A stretch of 37,191 bases of DNA from Paenibacillus wynnii. Lineage in GTDB: Bacteria; Bacillota; Bacilli; Paenibacillales; Paenibacillaceae. Positions 1-8,275 of this stretch are shown here, one piece after another. Under the pieces are notes generated by a model. It was not told the DNA's origin. It searched no databases and was given only the letters and a program-made list of their open reading frames with translations. Where the stretch lies: the NCBI RefSeq assembly GCF_030812855.1, contig NZ_JAUSTK010000042.1, forward strand, positions 1 to 37,191, given 5' to 3'. The position numbers were made by a program, and so were the translations under genes. How positions within the stretch are numbered: position 1 is the first letter of the stretch; the number at the start of each line of letters is the position of its first letter.

Positions 1-231
1 ATCCAAAAAACACAACTGTAAAATTATTACTTTTTTAGTTTTTCGATTTCGTGTAAGGTTCTATGCATGTCTAGTGCAGAAAGTGCAATTAAAGTTCATC
101 CTAAGCGGATTTCAAGGTAAATAAGTGTATAAAGTACACTTAAACTAACATCTCAAACTAATTAATTAGTCTTATTCACAAAAATGAGGCTATCCCAGCA
201 GCCATTTGTATGGCTTTTGGGACAGCCTCTT
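1..231. repeat. Left arm of 231-bp window-flanking inverted repeat
   Basis: Read against the reverse complement of the last 231 bases, this arm is identical except for three substitutions. Identity stops abruptly at position 232, immediately after the inner hairpin. The arm contains a short palindromic module around 123-143 (AAGTGTA, 5-nt spacer, TACACTT) and ends with a terminator-like hairpin at 186-229. I see no coding capacity and no transposase. It could be a dispersed intergenic repeat that happens to occur twice, or an end of a larger mobile or invertible unit. Flanking DNA outside the window would be needed to look for a target duplication. Confidence 0.95.
186..229. terminator. Bidirectional hairpin inside left inverted-repeat arm
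   Basis: GAGGCT pairs with AGCCTC, TCCCA with TGGGA, and AGCCAT with ATGGCT around a TTGT loop. The stem is followed by TTTT on the plus strand and by a T-run on the minus strand. It lies 10 bases beyond the stop of the minus-strand gene ending at 240, so it can serve as that gene's terminator. The same hairpin recurs at 36963-37006 and, diverged, at 30853-30896. Confidence 0.7.
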
Positions 232-239
232 TTCTCTTG

Positions 240-680
240 TTATTTACCTGTATTTACAGCCTGCTTTTCCCATACCCCATTCTCTTTATTCTTACCTGTA
301 TACTCTATACGGGTAGGTGTTAGTTCAAGAATTACATAGTCAGGATCATCCGGTCCTTCAAACCACTTCTCTAACTCCTTGCTCCACACCTTGGAACGCA
401 AGCTCTCATCTTTAGTCACTTCTACAGTAGCCTCAATTTCTAATAAGTCCTTGCTTCCGCCCTCCTCAAAGCCGAGCAAAAGACAAGCATTGGGGTTATC
501 CTTCAATTCTACAACCTTATGCGTCTTCCGGCTGGTAGCCAAATAAATGGTCAATCCGTCATGAAATACAGCCATATAACGCACTTTTGGTTTATTTCCG
601 GCTTCAATGGTGCCCAAGGAGCCATATTTATTCTCATCCAGCGCCTTGATAATCTTCTTCTCGAGATCTTTAGTATCCAT
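240..680 (-). CDS. Pyridoxamine 5'-phosphate oxidase-fold (general stress protein 26-like) protein
   Basis: Predicted 146-aa cytosolic protein with the split-barrel fold of the PNPOx/FMN-binding family. Recognisable elements are an N-terminal helix followed by a strand reading like GSLGTIEAGNKPKVRYM, then IYLATSRKTHKVVELKDNP, the usual flavin-phosphate contact region, and a C-terminal strand (LELTPTRIEYTGK). Proteins of this size are usually flavin- or F420-type reductases or stress proteins of unknown substrate, so no reaction is assigned. An upstream in-frame ATG at 704 exists, but AAGGGAG lies between it and the ATG at 680, so I chose 680. It is divergent from the MFS gene at 799, with a 118-bp shared upstream region. 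Confidence 0.85.
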   Translation of the reverse strand: MDTKDLEKKIIKALDENKYGSLGTIEAGNKPKVRYMAVFHDGLTIYLATSRKTHKVVELKDNPNACLLLGFEEGGSKDLLEIEATVEVTKDESLRSKVWSKELEKWFEGPDDPDYVILELTPTRIEYTGKNKENGVWEKQAVNTGK

Positions 681-798
681 CGTCAAAATATCTCCCTTCA
701 GCATGTAGATATAAAATTATATATCCACACTCACAGTTTGGACTTATCATAAATACGGTATTCATATTCCATAAACTACCCCTACAAGGAGCTCCCCC

Positions 799-2010
799 AT
801 GAAAAAACTGATTTGGATCGGCTGTCTTTCCTATTTCGTTATCGGATTGGCTCATGTTGTACTCGGTTCTATACTTCCCGTATTGCTAAAATCTTATGAT
901 CAAAATTACAGTGCCGGCGGCGAGCTGATTTTCAGCCAATTCTCCGGCTTTCTTGCCGGTGTTATGGTCTCCCCGCTTCTCAATCGACGCCTCGGGAAAC
1001 GCGGCAGCATTCTAATTGCAACAGGATTATTACTGGTAGCTGAAGTTGCTTATTTTTCCCTTCCCCCTTGGGGCTGGATGTATGTAATCGCTGTGGCCGC
1101 AGGCTTTGGCTTCGGTATGATTGAAGCTGTTATCGGCACGATCATTATTGCAGCCATAACCGAAGGAACCGCTGTTGCTATGAGCCGTCTCGAGGTTTTG
1201 TTCGGTGTCGGGGCTCTCGTTATGCCCCTGATCGCCAGTCCGCTCATTGCCGCAGGCTGGTGGAGATTATCCTTCCTTATCGTGGCAGGCTTCACTCTGG
1301 TTTCGCTGATATTTTGGGGAAGGGGCCATTTCGGCAGCTTGCAATCGGTGCTTGATGAACGGGCTCCACGCCGTGACAAGACGAAGGCACTTTCAGATAA
1401 ACCCAACAAGCCGCTACCCTACTCAGGTAAACAGTGGGGCATCCTTGGACTGTTTATTGTATTTTTCTTTCTATATGTAGGTACTGAAATGAGTCTGGTC
1501 AATTTCATGCCTGCGATCTTTATTGCCAAGCTTGGCATGAGCGAATCCTCCGCGGCGCTGACCGTAACCTTCTTCTGGTTAGCGATGTCGACAGGTAGAT
1601 TATTTGCAGGCATCCTTGCTGAGAAAATCTCTTACCGTGTTTACGTTCTGGGCAGCTGCTTTCTCACCCTTCTGCTTCTTATAGCGTTCCCATTTGCGGA
1701 TCACCGCTTTGGAGCATTCGCTGTAATCTTGCTTCTAGGGCTGTTTATGTCCGGCATTTTCTCCATAGCTCTAGTGTTCTCCAGCAAGCTTCTTCCGGGT
1801 GCCGAAGAGACAACCCCAAGTATTATGATTGCAGCCGGAGGGATTGGCGGCGCTTTACTGCCACTGCTTATGGGCTGGGCCATGGATCATCTGGAGGTAG
1901 CTAAAGTGGCCGGTCTTCTTACTGCTTTTGCCGCTGTGTTGTTTCTGCTTAGCCTTGCCGCTTGGAAAGTCCGCATAGAACACCCCGACCGCAAAAGCCA
2001 AGTCCACTGA
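799..2010 (+). CDS. MFS transporter, 12-TM type
   Basis: 403-aa hydrophobic protein with a major facilitator superfamily layout: two six-helix halves separated by a charged loop around residues 180-205 (DERAPRRDKTKALSDK). The N-terminal half carries an arginine-rich cytoplasmic loop (LLNRRLGKRGS) at the position of the MFS loop 2-3 signature. The start is supported by AAGGAG 7 bases upstream of the ATG. The substrate cannot be read from sequence; the family exports drugs or imports sugars and metabolites. It stands alone, divergent from the PNPOx-fold gene, and is followed after 73 bp by the CorA-like gene. Confidence 0.88.
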   Translation: MKKLIWIGCLSYFVIGLAHVVLGSILPVLLKSYDQNYSAGGELIFSQFSGFLAGVMVSPLLNRRLGKRGSILIATGLLLVAEVAYFSLPPWGWMYVIAVAAGFGFGMIEAVIGTIIIAAITEGTAVAMSRLEVLFGVGALVMPLIASPLIAAGWWRLSFLIVAGFTLVSLIFWGRGHFGSLQSVLDERAPRRDKTKALSDKPNKPLPYSGKQWGILGLFIVFFFLYVGTEMSLVNFMPAIFIAKLGMSESSAALTVTFFWLAMSTGRLFAGILAEKISYRVYVLGSCFLTLLLLIAFPFADHRFGAFAVILLLGLFMSGIFSIALVFSSKLLPGAEETTPSIMIAAGGIGGALLPLLMGWAMDHLEVAKVAGLLTAFAAVLFLLSLAAWKVRIEHPDRKSQVH

Positions 2011-2024
2011 GTATGATCAATGAG

Positions 2025-2073
2025 CCACTTTTCGGGTAAGTTAGGATTATATTGATATCTTAACCAAAAGTGG
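2025..2073 (+). promoter_or_regulatory. Intergenic hairpin overlapping the Shine-Dalgarno of the CorA-like gene
   Basis: CCACTTTT at 2025-2032 is exactly complementary to AAAAGTGG at 2066-2073, and inner GGTAAG (2035-2040) can pair with CTTAACC (2059-2065) with one bulge. The 3' arm runs into the GTGGGG ribosome binding site of the gene starting at 2084. The structure could terminate the MFS transcript or mask the ribosome binding site. No T-tract follows, so a pure terminator is less likely. Confidence 0.5.
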
Positions 2074-2083
2074 GGAATAGACC

Positions 2084-3526
2084 ATGGATTTGCTGTCACC
2101 CGAGCCTGTTGTACAAAAAGCTCTTCTGCAATTTATTTTTCCGTTCTCCATCAAGCAAGGAGCGTCCCAAGAGCTTGGACAACAGCTGGTGAGAGATGGC
2201 TTCACTCGCTTTTATCTGGATAATAAAGAGCTCGAGGACGCCTACTACGGAGAAGGCTACTGTGTATCCCATGAAAACATGGAACGGGTCTATCTACCCT
2301 TTGCCACCCATGTATTGTTCCCAAAGAAGGAGGACAAAGATTCCTTCCATCGCTTTTCCCGGGTGAATGGACTGGACTGCATACTGGAAATGCCGCTATA
2401 CAACCTTCCTTTTCGGATATTATCCACGGATGTGTTCCTTTGTCCCTTTCAGTTGGGCTTCGTAACGATTCGGGTTGATCTTGGCTCGCAGAAGCTCCCA
2501 TTCAGTCTGGCACTGGAGTTTGCAGACCGATTCCGTACGTTGGAGGATGTATCCAAGAAAGATTCCCATACACACATTCATCATAATGGCCGCGTGTTCG
2601 AACAGGTAGAGGATTTCGTGTTCAGTGAGCTGGTACCCGGTCTTCGTGCCTGTCTGGATTCCTCGGAACTGAGCGGAGCCTACTTTGAGACCTTGCCTTA
2701 TTTTGTAGATGAGCGGATGCTTGTACAGGCCTTTTACCAATTTGAAGAAGATTCCGAGATTGATATCAACCTCCGGTATAAAGCCTCTCAACTGGATGGC
2801 ATCAATTCCAAAGGACAACCTCATAAGAGTGCCAGTGATCCCACCTACATCGACAATTATTGCAGCACCCACTCCTATAACCGATGGGGACCGAACACTT
2901 ATTACATGACCAACGAGCAAACCTTCTGCTGTCTTACGCGGGAGGGATCAGACCTTTCCACCAGTCTTGCCAACGAGATGTACGGAGAATATTATTATGG
3001 GCTGTTATTGAGTATTTTCCACAAAATCGTACTGCTCAAGCTGGCTAATATACATTCACGGCTGCGGATCGATAACGATTACGAGCAAATTGAGAATCTG
3101 ATCTATTCCATTAACCGCTTCTCGGCTAAATTTTATTTCCTGGAGCTTATTTCACAATCACAAGGGCGGGAGATCTTCTTTCAGCTGCGGAAAGTATATG
3201 GCAATGACGCTCTGTTCGTGGAGGTGAAGCAGACACTCGATGACCTGTTCCAGTATCAGGATAAGTTTCAGTCCAAACGGCGGGATAATCTGCTTATGAT
3301 TCTCACGGTATATACAGTGATCAGCGGAATCTATGGTATGAATCAGGTCATTGAAGATCTCAAGGGTCAGATTGAGTGGGGTAAAATGCTGGAATATTCT
3401 CCTTTTGAATATCTTGCCTTGTTTTTAGCAATGACCGGTATTGTAGTAAGTCTCATGCTTACAGTGCGGGCATTGTGGGGAAGAATTCAGGATCGCCGCA
3501 AGAAAAGGTTCCATCTTGAAGATTAA
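2084..3526 (+). CDS. Divergent CorA-like (2-TM-GxN) membrane protein
   Basis: 480-aa protein with a large soluble N-terminal region (about 1-400) that I do not recognise. The C-terminus is typical of CorA-type Mg2+/divalent cation channels: a hydrophobic helix (about 403-417) ending in Y-GMN at 417-420, a short loop, a second helix (about 444-463), and a basic tail (RIQDRRKKR). The GMN signature and the two-helix end support membership of the 2-TM-GxN superfamily. The N-terminal domain is longer than in standard CorA (around 310-330 aa in total), so substrate and even transport activity are uncertain. The start ATG follows GTGGGG with suitable spacing. Its last codons overlap the -35 region of the thiamine operon promoter. 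Confidence 0.7.
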   Translation: MDLLSPEPVVQKALLQFIFPFSIKQGASQELGQQLVRDGFTRFYLDNKELEDAYYGEGYCVSHENMERVYLPFATHVLFPKKEDKDSFHRFSRVNGLDCILEMPLYNLPFRILSTDVFLCPFQLGFVTIRVDLGSQKLPFSLALEFADRFRTLEDVSKKDSHTHIHHNGRVFEQVEDFVFSELVPGLRACLDSSELSGAYFETLPYFVDERMLVQAFYQFEEDSEIDINLRYKASQLDGINSKGQPHKSASDPTYIDNYCSTHSYNRWGPNTYYMTNEQTFCCLTREGSDLSTSLANEMYGEYYYGLLLSIFHKIVLLKLANIHSRLRIDNDYEQIENLIYSINRFSAKFYFLELISQSQGREIFFQLRKVYGNDALFVEVKQTLDDLFQYQDKFQSKRRDNLLMILTVYTVISGIYGMNQVIEDLKGQIEWGKMLEYSPFEYLALFLAMTGIVVSLMLTVRALWGRIQDRRKKRFHLED

Positions 3527-3537
3527 TCGTCTATAAT
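3509..3537 (+). promoter_or_regulatory. Candidate sigma-A promoter of the thiamine-precursor operon
   Basis: A perfect TATAAT (3532-3537) sits 17 bp after a weak -35 (TTCCAT, 3509-3514), about 25 bp upstream of the TPP aptamer. The -35 lies inside the 3' end of the preceding coding sequence. The position fits a riboswitch-controlled transcript. Confidence 0.5.
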
Positions 3538-3562
3538 ACACCGTAACCCGCTAACTTTATAA

Positions 3563-3655
3563 GCAGGGGTGCTGGAATTGGCCGGCTGAGATTGTATCCC
3601 ACAAGATACTGACCCTTATACCTGATCTGGATAATGCCAGCGTAGGAAACGCCAT
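3563..3655 (+). promoter_or_regulatory. TPP riboswitch (THI box)
   Basis: The conserved THI-box elements occur in order: GGGGTGCT, GGCTGAGA, a variable P3 arm, ACCC, ACCTGATCTGGATAATGCC, and AGCGTAGGAA. Thiamine pyrophosphate binds such aptamers and lowers expression of the downstream gene. Here the aptamer is followed by an intrinsic terminator (3687-3724), so control is probably by transcription attenuation. It precedes the thiamine-precursor ABC transporter operon, which independently supports the function of those genes. Confidence 0.95.
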
Positions 3656-3686
3656 AAGTCTTGGTTCCTGTAACCATAACTAATTC

Positions 3687-3724
3687 AAGCGCCTGCCGCG
3701 TCCCGATGATCGGGGCGCTTTTTT
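3687..3724 (+). terminator. Intrinsic terminator of the TPP riboswitch expression platform
   Basis: AAGCGC pairs with GCGCTT, enclosing an inner CCCGA/TCGGG hairpin, and is followed by TTTTTT. It lies between the aptamer and the first gene of the operon, as expected for an OFF switch. Confidence 0.85.
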
Positions 3725-3825
3725 GGTATTCCGGATTGTTCGATTTGTACGGTAAGACGGGAATATATCAGGAGATTTCAGGCATAGCCTGACGTTTCCG
3801 CACATTCAAAGGAGAGAAACAGAAA

Positions 3826-4863
3826 ATGGGAGTCAAAAAAGTACTAATGTTGTGCCTTACCTGCATGCTGGTTATTGCTATTGCCGGATGCGGCAGTAAT
3901 AACGGAAACACAGGTGCTACCCCGGAAGCAACTGCTGCTGCTACGGATGCACCCAAGACGCTCACCAAAATTAAGGTTGCCCTCGACTGGACGCCGAATA
4001 CGAATCATACCGGACTTTATGCAGCCAAGGATCTTGGCTTTTATACTGAAGAAGGTCTGGATGTAGAGATAGTACAGCCGGGCGCTGCAGGTGCTGATAC
4101 TATGGTTGCCTCCGGTGAAGCGGCTTTTGGGATTAGCGCTCAAGAGGCATTAACATTAGCTCGTCTTCAAGGGGTGCCACTGGTCTCCATTGCTGCCATC
4201 ATTCAGCATAATACATCCGGCTTTGCGGCTCCGAAGGACCGCAATATCAAGACCCCCAAAGATTTCGAGGGCAAAACCTATGGAGGCTGGGGCTCTCCTG
4301 CCGAGGAAGCGGCCATGAAAGCGATCATGGATCCTGAAGGCGGCGATGTAAAGAAAGTAAAAATCGTCAATATTGGAGAAGCTGATTATTTCACAGCCGT
4401 TAAACGTGATATTGATTTTGCCTGGATATTCTATGCTTGGACCGGGATTGAAGCCGAGCTGCGCGGAGAGCCGCTGGATATGCAGTATCTGAAAGACTAT
4501 GCACCGCAGCTGGATTATTACACCCCTGTGCTTACCACAAGTGAGAAAGCGATCGCCGAGAATCCTGAGCTGGTGAAGGCATTCTTGAAGGCTACGTCGA
4601 AAGGATATCAATATGCCATCGACAAACCGGAAGAAGCTGCTGCCATCCTAACCAAAGCTGTACCTGACTTAGATGCCAAGCTGGTTCTTGCCAGTCAGAA
4701 ATGGCTCAGCCCGAAATATACGGAAGATGCTGCCCGTTGGGGAGAGCAAAAGGCTGAAGTGTGGAAAAACTACGCAGACTGGATGTATGGTCTGAAGCTG
4801 CTCGATAAGCCGCTGGATACTACCAAAGCATTTACAAATGATTTTTTACCGGACGGTCTGTAA
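3826..4863 (+). CDS. thiY: Thiamine-precursor ABC transporter substrate-binding lipoprotein (ThiY/NMT1-like)
   Basis: 345-aa lipoprotein. The signal peptide ends in the lipobox AIAGC, so Cys22 would be lipidated and the protein anchored outside the membrane. The mature part begins with the NMT1/THI5 signature DWTPNTNHTGLYAA (from residue 54), characteristic of proteins that bind pyrimidine precursors of thiamine such as formylaminopyrimidine or HMP. GAAGEAAF-like and PEEAAAILTKAVPDLD-like segments fit the periplasmic-binding fold. The start follows AAAGGAGAG with good spacing. It is the first gene after the TPP riboswitch and is followed by a thiamine-binding protein, permease and ATPase. The exact ligand is inferred from the family. 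Confidence 0.92.
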   Translation: MGVKKVLMLCLTCMLVIAIAGCGSNNGNTGATPEATAAATDAPKTLTKIKVALDWTPNTNHTGLYAAKDLGFYTEEGLDVEIVQPGAAGADTMVASGEAAFGISAQEALTLARLQGVPLVSIAAIIQHNTSGFAAPKDRNIKTPKDFEGKTYGGWGSPAEEAAMKAIMDPEGGDVKKVKIVNIGEADYFTAVKRDIDFAWIFYAWTGIEAELRGEPLDMQYLKDYAPQLDYYTPVLTTSEKAIAENPELVKAFLKATSKGYQYAIDKPEEAAAILTKAVPDLDAKLVLASQKWLSPKYTEDAARWGEQKAEVWKNYADWMYGLKLLDKPLDTTKAFTNDFLPDGL

Positions 4864-4911
4864 AATCTTACAATAAAATAAACAATAGGAAAGTAGGAAC
4901 GAAGGGGAATT

Positions 4912-5050
4912 TTGGAACTGTAGGAGGGTTAGCGACCGCCTTTGTCTCCGGATTTACACCGCTAGTAGGCGGAACAAAATCAAATAAATCTGGAGACAAC
5001 AGCGGCCGGAAGTCCAACATTCACCGTAGTGAAGACCGACCCTTTTTGCG
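4912..5050 (+). repeat. Dispersed intergenic repeat, copy A (inside the thi operon)
   Basis: This 231-bp gap inside an otherwise tight operon holds a sequence related to 30920-31095 read on the opposite strand. Shared blocks in the same order are GTCTCCGGATTT, ACCGCTA, AAATAAA, AATCTGGAGA and CACAGCG or ACAGCGG. The two CTCCGGATT/AATCTGGAG blocks can also pair with each other. The copies are clearly diverged. It probably belongs to a chromosome-wide non-coding repeat family. Confidence 0.6.
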
Positions 5051-5094
5051 AAATATTTAGTTTATTTTACTTCAAATTGAAAGGATGATTTTAC

Positions 5095-5388
5095 ATGGCA
5101 AATAGCCTATTAAGCATTCAAGTGATCCCTAAAACACCGAACAACGAGGATTCCATCCCCTATGTGGACAAGGCTATCGAGGTTATTCAGCAATCCGGTG
5201 TTAAGCATCAGGTGAATCCGCTGGATACGACCATGGAAGGGGAACTTACAGAGCTGCTCGAGATCGTCCGCCAGATGCATGAAGCGTTGGTTGAGGCAGG
5301 CAGCCCAAGCGTGATTTCGCAGATCAAGATCGCTCATAACCCGAACGGAATCAGCATGGACAAGCTGACAGAGAAATATCGGCCGTGA
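5095..5388 (+). CDS. MTH1187/YkoF-type thiamine-binding protein
   Basis: 97-aa cytosolic protein of the small thiamine-binding domain family (MTH1187, YkoF, YqgV). The order of elements is a strand LLSIQVIPKTP, DKAIEVIQQSGVKHQVNPLDTTMEG, and a helix LTELLEIVRQMHEALVEAG ending in a strand before KIAHNP, which matches the ferredoxin-like fold of that family. Members bind thiamine or hydroxymethylpyrimidine and are often co-encoded with HMP/thiamine transporters, as here. The ATG follows AAAGGATG. Its stop codon overlaps the GTG start of the permease, so the two are translationally coupled. Confidence 0.88.
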   Translation: MANSLLSIQVIPKTPNNEDSIPYVDKAIEVIQQSGVKHQVNPLDTTMEGELTELLEIVRQMHEALVEAGSPSVISQIKIAHNPNGISMDKLTEKYRP

Positions 5389-6146
5389 GATCAACCTGGA
5401 AGCAAATATGGCCGCCACTTGTGGCGGTCGTCTTCTTTTTAGCCGCATGGCAGTTGTCCGTGTCACTCTTTCATATTGAAGCGTGGATTCTGCCGAGTCC
5501 GACAGATATCGCCCGGGAGTCTTCCAGCAACGCTGCAGGAATTGGGGATCATACGATTGCAACACTTCGCCTTACTTTGATCGGCTTTCCCATTGGAACG
5601 GCGGTAGGGCTGATAGTTGCTTTATTGCTGCATCTGCTGCCTTGGGCCAAACGTGCTTTGTATCCGCTGCTTATCTTAAGTCAGAATGTCCCTTCCATCG
5701 CACTTGCACCGCTGCTCGTCATCTGGTTTGGCTTTGGCTTGCTGCCGAAGATTGTCCTCATTACCTTAGTTTGTTTCTTTCCTATTGCTGTCGCTACGAT
5801 GAGTGGACTCTCCCAAAGTGACCGAATGATGATGAATTATATGAAAATGGCGGGCGCAAGCAAGTGGCAGATATTCACTAAGCTGGAGCTCCCTTCATCC
5901 TTGCCTTCACTATTCTCCGGTTTGAAAATATCCGCCACCTATGCCGTTATGGGGGCCGTGGTCGCAGAGTGGATCGGTGCGGATAAAGGCATAGGGTATT
6001 ATATGCTCCTGCAGAAATCAGCCTATCGTACAGACCGGGTGTTCGTCGCTATTGCTATCATCGTACTACTCAGCCTGGTGCTGTTCGCAATTATTGCGCT
6101 GCTGGAGAGATGGCTTGTACGCTGGAAACCCCGCCGCAACTCATAG
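5385..6146 (+). CDS. thiX: Thiamine-precursor ABC transporter permease (ThiX-like)
   Basis: 253-aa BPD_transp_1-type inner-membrane permease with about six hydrophobic segments. The EAA-like cytoplasmic loop that docks on the ATPase is visible as GASKWQIFTKLELPSSLPSL near residues 162-182. It most resembles the SsuC/TauC/ThiX class used with NMT1-type binding proteins. Translation starts at GTG, which overlaps the TGA of the preceding gene (GTGA). No strong ribosome binding site is present, consistent with coupling. It is followed by its ATPase 17 bp downstream. Confidence 0.9.
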   Translation: MRSTWKQIWPPLVAVVFFLAAWQLSVSLFHIEAWILPSPTDIARESSSNAAGIGDHTIATLRLTLIGFPIGTAVGLIVALLLHLLPWAKRALYPLLILSQNVPSIALAPLLVIWFGFGLLPKIVLITLVCFFPIAVATMSGLSQSDRMMMNYMKMAGASKWQIFTKLELPSSLPSLFSGLKISATYAVMGAVVAEWIGADKGIGYYMLLQKSAYRTDRVFVAIAIIVLLSLVLFAIIALLERWLVRWKPRRNS

Positions 6147-6163
6147 AAAGGAAGGTGTGTCCG

Positions 6164-7009
6164 ATGTCCGAAGTGACACAGGTTCCCCACAGAAATATTG
6201 AGAAATCAAGTCCTACACTTAGTCGCACAGCGCCTCCTGCTCTTGAAGTTAGCGGCATCTCCAAATCCTTCTCTCACCGCCGCCGCGAGACAGAAGTACT
6301 CCATAAAGTTTCACTCCAAGTGGAGCAGCAGGAGTTTGTATCTATTGTCGGCCCCTCAGGCTGCGGAAAAAGCACCTTATTCCATATTATCGGCGGTCTG
6401 GAGTCGCCCGATGCCGGAACAGTAAGCATGAACGGAAAAATCGTTACGGGACAGCGCGGAAAGATCAGCTATATGCCGCAGCAGCCTGCCCTATTTCCTT
6501 GGCGAACCATCGAGGATAACGTACTTCTCGCCAGTGAGATTACAGGGGAGGTCGGGGAACAGGCTCGGGAGGAAGCCCGGCAATGGCTTGCCAAGGTCGG
6601 ATTGAGCGGGTTCGAACGGTCTTACCCGCATATGCTGTCCGGCGGAATGCAGCAACGGGCCGCCTTCCTTCGCGCACTATTGGCCCCGCAAGAGCTGATG
6701 CTGCTGGATGAACCTTTCAGTGCGCTGGATGCGCTCACCCGCAGTGAAATGCAGCGGTGGCTGCTGGAATTATGGGAGGAGAATCGCCGCTCCGTATTAT
6801 TCATCACGCATAATATTGAAGAAGCGCTGCTTCTCTCCAACCGTATCTATGTCTTTTCGGGACGTCCCGGCTCCATATTGCACACCGTAGATATCCCCTT
6901 CCCGCGTCCGCGCCGTGAAGAGATCACCGATTCTCCTGAATTTATCAGGTTAAAAAGGCAGTTGTCTCAGTGGATGCGCGAGGAGCAGGCCAAAAGGACG
7001 CTCACCTAA
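6164..7009 (+). CDS. thiZ: Thiamine-precursor ABC transporter ATP-binding protein (ThiZ-like)
   Basis: 281-aa ABC ATPase. Walker A GPSGCGKST at 63-71, Q-loop in MPQQPALFPW at about 104-113, signature LSGGMQQRA from 158, Walker B LMLLDEP at 178-184 with the D-loop SALD, and switch His216 in ITHN. All catalytic elements are present. It is closest in type to the SsuB/TauB/ThiZ subfamily. An in-frame ATG at 6110 would overlap the permease by 37 bases and has no ribosome binding site, whereas AAAGGAAGG precedes the ATG at 6164, which I chose. It ends the TPP-controlled operon. Confidence 0.92.
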   Translation: MSEVTQVPHRNIEKSSPTLSRTAPPALEVSGISKSFSHRRRETEVLHKVSLQVEQQEFVSIVGPSGCGKSTLFHIIGGLESPDAGTVSMNGKIVTGQRGKISYMPQQPALFPWRTIEDNVLLASEITGEVGEQAREEARQWLAKVGLSGFERSYPHMLSGGMQQRAAFLRALLAPQELMLLDEPFSALDALTRSEMQRWLLELWEENRRSVLFITHNIEEALLLSNRIYVFSGRPGSILHTVDIPFPRPRREEITDSPEFIRLKRQLSQWMREEQAKRTLT

Positions 7010-7049
7010 AACCTAAATCCCCCCTTAGTGATGCAATACACAGAATATT

Positions 7050-7090
7050 TACGGACCCGGTAGTGGAAACTATATCAGTATCCGTAAAAA
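7050..7090 (+). other. Inverted repeat between thi operon and PLP-enzyme gene
   Basis: TTTACGGA (7050-7057) and TCCGTAAA (7083-7090) are perfect complements separated by 25 bases, and a short A/T-rich run follows. It could be a weak terminator for the thi operon or an operator or leader structure of the next gene. The sequence alone does not decide. Confidence 0.35.
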
Positions 7091-7114
7091 TTCTTCTAAA
7101 CGGGGTGATCCAAC

Positions 7115-8275
7115 ATGGGGTATACCGAAGATGAACTAATCTGTTATCAATTTGAGGATAAAGAGCATCGTTTTCTCAGGGCTGCTGCTCCCCCCATATA
7201 CGAGACTGCCCCCTTTTTTTTCGACACCTACGAAGAGTATGCCGAAGCAGCCAACCATGAGAAAGAGCATTATGTATATTGGCGGGGAACCAATCCGACC
7301 GTTCAGATCGCGGAAAAAATGCTTGCCGCGCTGGAAGGGGGAGACGCCTGTAAATGCTTCGCCTCGGGTATGGCTGCCGTTAGTGCGGCGTTAATGAGCA
7401 GTTTGTCTTCAGGTGATCATATGATTCTAATTGGTCATGTTTATGAATCCTCCATTGCCCTCGTCAAGTACCTAGCCAAGTTCAATGTGCAGTATACGAT
7501 TGTTCATTCCATGGAAATTGAACAGGTTCAGGCGGCCGTAAAGAAGAATACGAAGGCCATTCTTATGGAATCACCAACCTCTTTTATCTTCGAAGTCGTT
7601 AATATAACTGCTGTTACGGAGCTGGCACAGGCAAAAGGTATCCGCACCATAATGGATAACTCTTGGGCTACCCCACTGTATCTGAAACCCTTGGCATTTG
7701 GTGTAGACATCGTTGTTCACTCCGCATCCAAGTATCTGGGGGGTCATAATGATCTAGTCGGCGGAGCTGTTATTGCTTCCAATGAGATTATCGACCGGAT
7801 GTATTTGGAGGAATACGAGCTGATTGGCGCTTCGTTGGCGCCTTTTGAGGCTTGGCTGTTAATTCGGGGTCTTCGGACGCTCCCCCTTCGCATGGAGGCA
7901 CACCAGCGGAATGGTCTGGAAGTTGCCCGTTTTTTATCAGAGCATCCAGCCGTATCCAAAGTAAATCACCCCGGTCTACCCTCCCATCCCCACTATGAAT
8001 TGGCCCGCAAGCAGCTAAAAGGATATTCCGGTTTATTCAGCTTTGAATTGAGAGATGCCGGCTATGAGGAGATTCGTTCTACGCTCAATAAACTCCGTAT
8101 GATCCGAATCGGTGTATCCTGGGGCGCAATGGAAAGCCAGATCATTTCCCCTAATTACGGCTATAATCAATCAGAATTAAAAGACCAGCATATCCCCGAG
8201 TCTCTGATCCGCCTTGCCGTAGGCCTTGAACCGTCCGCTTTGTTAATTCAGGATTTGGAGACCGCTTTAAGCTAA
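7115..8275 (+). CDS. Cys/Met metabolism PLP-dependent enzyme (trans-sulfuration family)
   Basis: 386-aa fold-type I PLP enzyme of the cystathionine gamma-synthase / cystathionine lyase / methionine gamma-lyase family. Visible landmarks: the WRGTNPT segment (56-62) at the place of the usual YSRxGNPT, the phosphate-binding ASGMAAVSAA (83-92), DNSWATPLY (181-189) with the PLP-ring Asp181, and the Schiff-base Lys206 in SASKYLGGHND. Length is normal. Which of the related reactions it catalyses cannot be read from motifs. The ATG follows a GGGGTG ribosome binding site. No S-box or T-box leader is visible upstream, so methionine-type regulation is not evident. Confidence 0.88.
   Translation: MGYTEDELICYQFEDKEHRFLRAAAPPIYETAPFFFDTYEEYAEAANHEKEHYVYWRGTNPTVQIAEKMLAALEGGDACKCFASGMAAVSAALMSSLSSGDHMILIGHVYESSIALVKYLAKFNVQYTIVHSMEIEQVQAAVKKNTKAILMESPTSFIFEVVNITAVTELAQAKGIRTIMDNSWATPLYLKPLAFGVDIVVHSASKYLGGHNDLVGGAVIASNEIIDRMYLEEYELIGASLAPFEAWLLIRGLRTLPLRMEAHQRNGLEVARFLSEHPAVSKVNHPGLPSHPHYELARKQLKGYSGLFSFELRDAGYEEIRSTLNKLRMIRIGVSWGAMESQIISPNYGYNQSELKDQHIPESLIRLAVGLEPSALLIQDLETALS

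Noticed and set aside
2420..2920. 166-aa minus-strand frame opposite the CorA-like gene
   Set aside because: Antisense shadow of a well-supported gene; no ribosome binding site and no recognisable motif.
4156..4611. 151-aa minus-strand frame opposite the thiamine SBP
   Set aside because: Shadow of the lipoprotein gene, with no start signals and no family features.
6110..6163. Earlier start for the thiamine ABC ATPase
   Set aside because: It would overlap the permease by 37 bases and has no ribosome binding site, while AAAGGAAGG precedes the ATG at 6164.
7050..7090. SAM or T-box riboswitch ahead of the Cys/Met PLP enzyme
   Set aside because: Only a simple 8-bp inverted repeat is present; none of the conserved S-box or T-box sequence elements is visible.
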